A DNA stretch of 14,433 nt from Candidatus Kapaibacterium sp. (GTDB lineage: Bacteria > Bacteroidota > Ignavibacteria > Kapaibacteriales > HRBIN21): contig JANWXA010000024.1 of NCBI GenBank assembly GCA_025055465.1, forward strand, positions 1 to 14,433, written 5' to 3'. Each line of letters starts with the position of its first letter. Positions within the stretch are counted from its first letter, which is position 1. A program made the translations under genes and the position numbers. The notes beneath the pieces are model-generated. The model ran no database searches and had not been told where the DNA came from. It worked only from the letters and a program-made list of their open reading frames with translations. Positions 14,175-14,433 of this stretch are shown here, piece by piece.

Positions 14175-14433
14175 CTATACTCGGGGTTCCAACAAAGCTA
14201 CGGGGAGTATCATCTCTTGTAGGGAAATCCCACCGTGCTGGAAGCTATCCCGGTAGCGTTGTGCGTAGTGGTGGTACTCGGTGGGGTATACGAAGTAGTA
14301 GTCTTCCTTAGCAATGAGCATCGTGGTAACGGTGCCGCTGCGCGGGAGCTTCCATTGTTGTGGATCCCGTAGCCAGACGACTCCGCGCTCGTGTTCAGCG
14401 CGGACATTCCGTCCCAGTTTGAAGCGCAGATTC
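14175..14433 (-). CDS. porX: C-terminus of PorX-like response regulator with PglZ/alkaline-phosphatase-fold domain (partial)
   Basis: The last 85 codons of a gene that enters from the right edge; start and N-terminal domains are outside the window. The visible part contains WKLPRSGTVTTMLIAKEDYY, the VYPTEYHHYAQRYRDSF segment, and the closing FQHGGISLQEMILPVALLEP. That last stretch is the hallmark end of PglZ-domain proteins. In Bacteroidota the standard protein with this end is PorX, a CheY-like receiver fused to a PglZ/alkaline-phosphatase domain that controls type IX secretion with the kinase PorY and is linked to cyclic-oligonucleotide hydrolysis. The T9SS-type cargo 1.8 kb downstream fits. 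Because the receiver domain is not visible, another PglZ protein (for example from a BREX system) remains possible, though tsaE next door favours PorX. Confidence 0.72.
   Translation of the reverse strand, partial: NLRFKLGRNVRAEHERGVVWLRDPQQWKLPRSGTVTTMLIAKEDYYFVYPTEYHHYAQRYRDSFQHGGISLQEMILPVALLEPRV

Overview
All supported genes in this window lie on the minus strand, so transcription runs from high to low coordinates and the first-transcribed gene is at the right edge. The mix points to the Bacteroidota/Chlorobiota (FCB) group. The evidence is a C-terminal fragment of a PorX-like regulator, a secreted beta-propeller protein ending in a type IX secretion (T9SS)-like sorting domain, a DUF1460 amidase-like protein, and start regions that mostly lack Shine-Dalgarno sequences. 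Moderately GC-rich codons and a GH2-like/membrane-domain fusion suggest a Chlorobi/Ignavibacteria/Kapabacteria-type relative rather than a classic low-GC Bacteroidetes, but this placement is inference.

Layout in order of transcription. Right edge, 14433 to 14175: the last 85 codons of the PorX-like PglZ/alkaline-phosphatase-fold protein. After a 68 bp gap a tightly packed chain begins: tsaE (t6A tRNA modification ATPase), a class I aminotransferase, a T9SS-type Asp-box beta-propeller, a family 2 glycosyltransferase, aspS, and a DUF1460 peptidoglycan amidase-like protein. Its junctions are TAA directly followed by ATG, three ATGA overlaps and one 35 bp overlap, which implies one operon with translational coupling. 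The chain mixes housekeeping translation genes (tsaE, aspS) with envelope and secretion genes.

The largest non-coding stretch, 6733-6962 (230 bp), follows. It may hold an 80-codon small gene that would bridge the DUF1460 gene and the next one. Then comes an 826-residue protein joining a GH2-like beta-galactosidase/glucuronidase scaffold to a polytopic membrane domain; it keeps the probable acid/base glutamate but appears to lack the nucleophile.

The left part is a heat-shock cluster: hrcA (repressor), grpE (nucleotide exchange factor) and dnaJ (co-chaperone). It is followed by a membrane-anchored ComEA-type helix-hairpin-helix protein whose start codon overlaps the dnaJ stop (TAATG), and then a partial protein that looks like an actin-fold PilM/DUF3822-type protein and runs off the left edge. 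No dnaK lies in the window, and I found no canonical CIRCE operator upstream of hrcA or grpE.

I see no RNA genes, CRISPR arrays, insertion sequences, phage genes or attachment sites. Most of the window is ordinary core genome. The least conventional items are the GH2-like/membrane fusion, the candidate small gene, and the actin-fold-like protein behind comEA.
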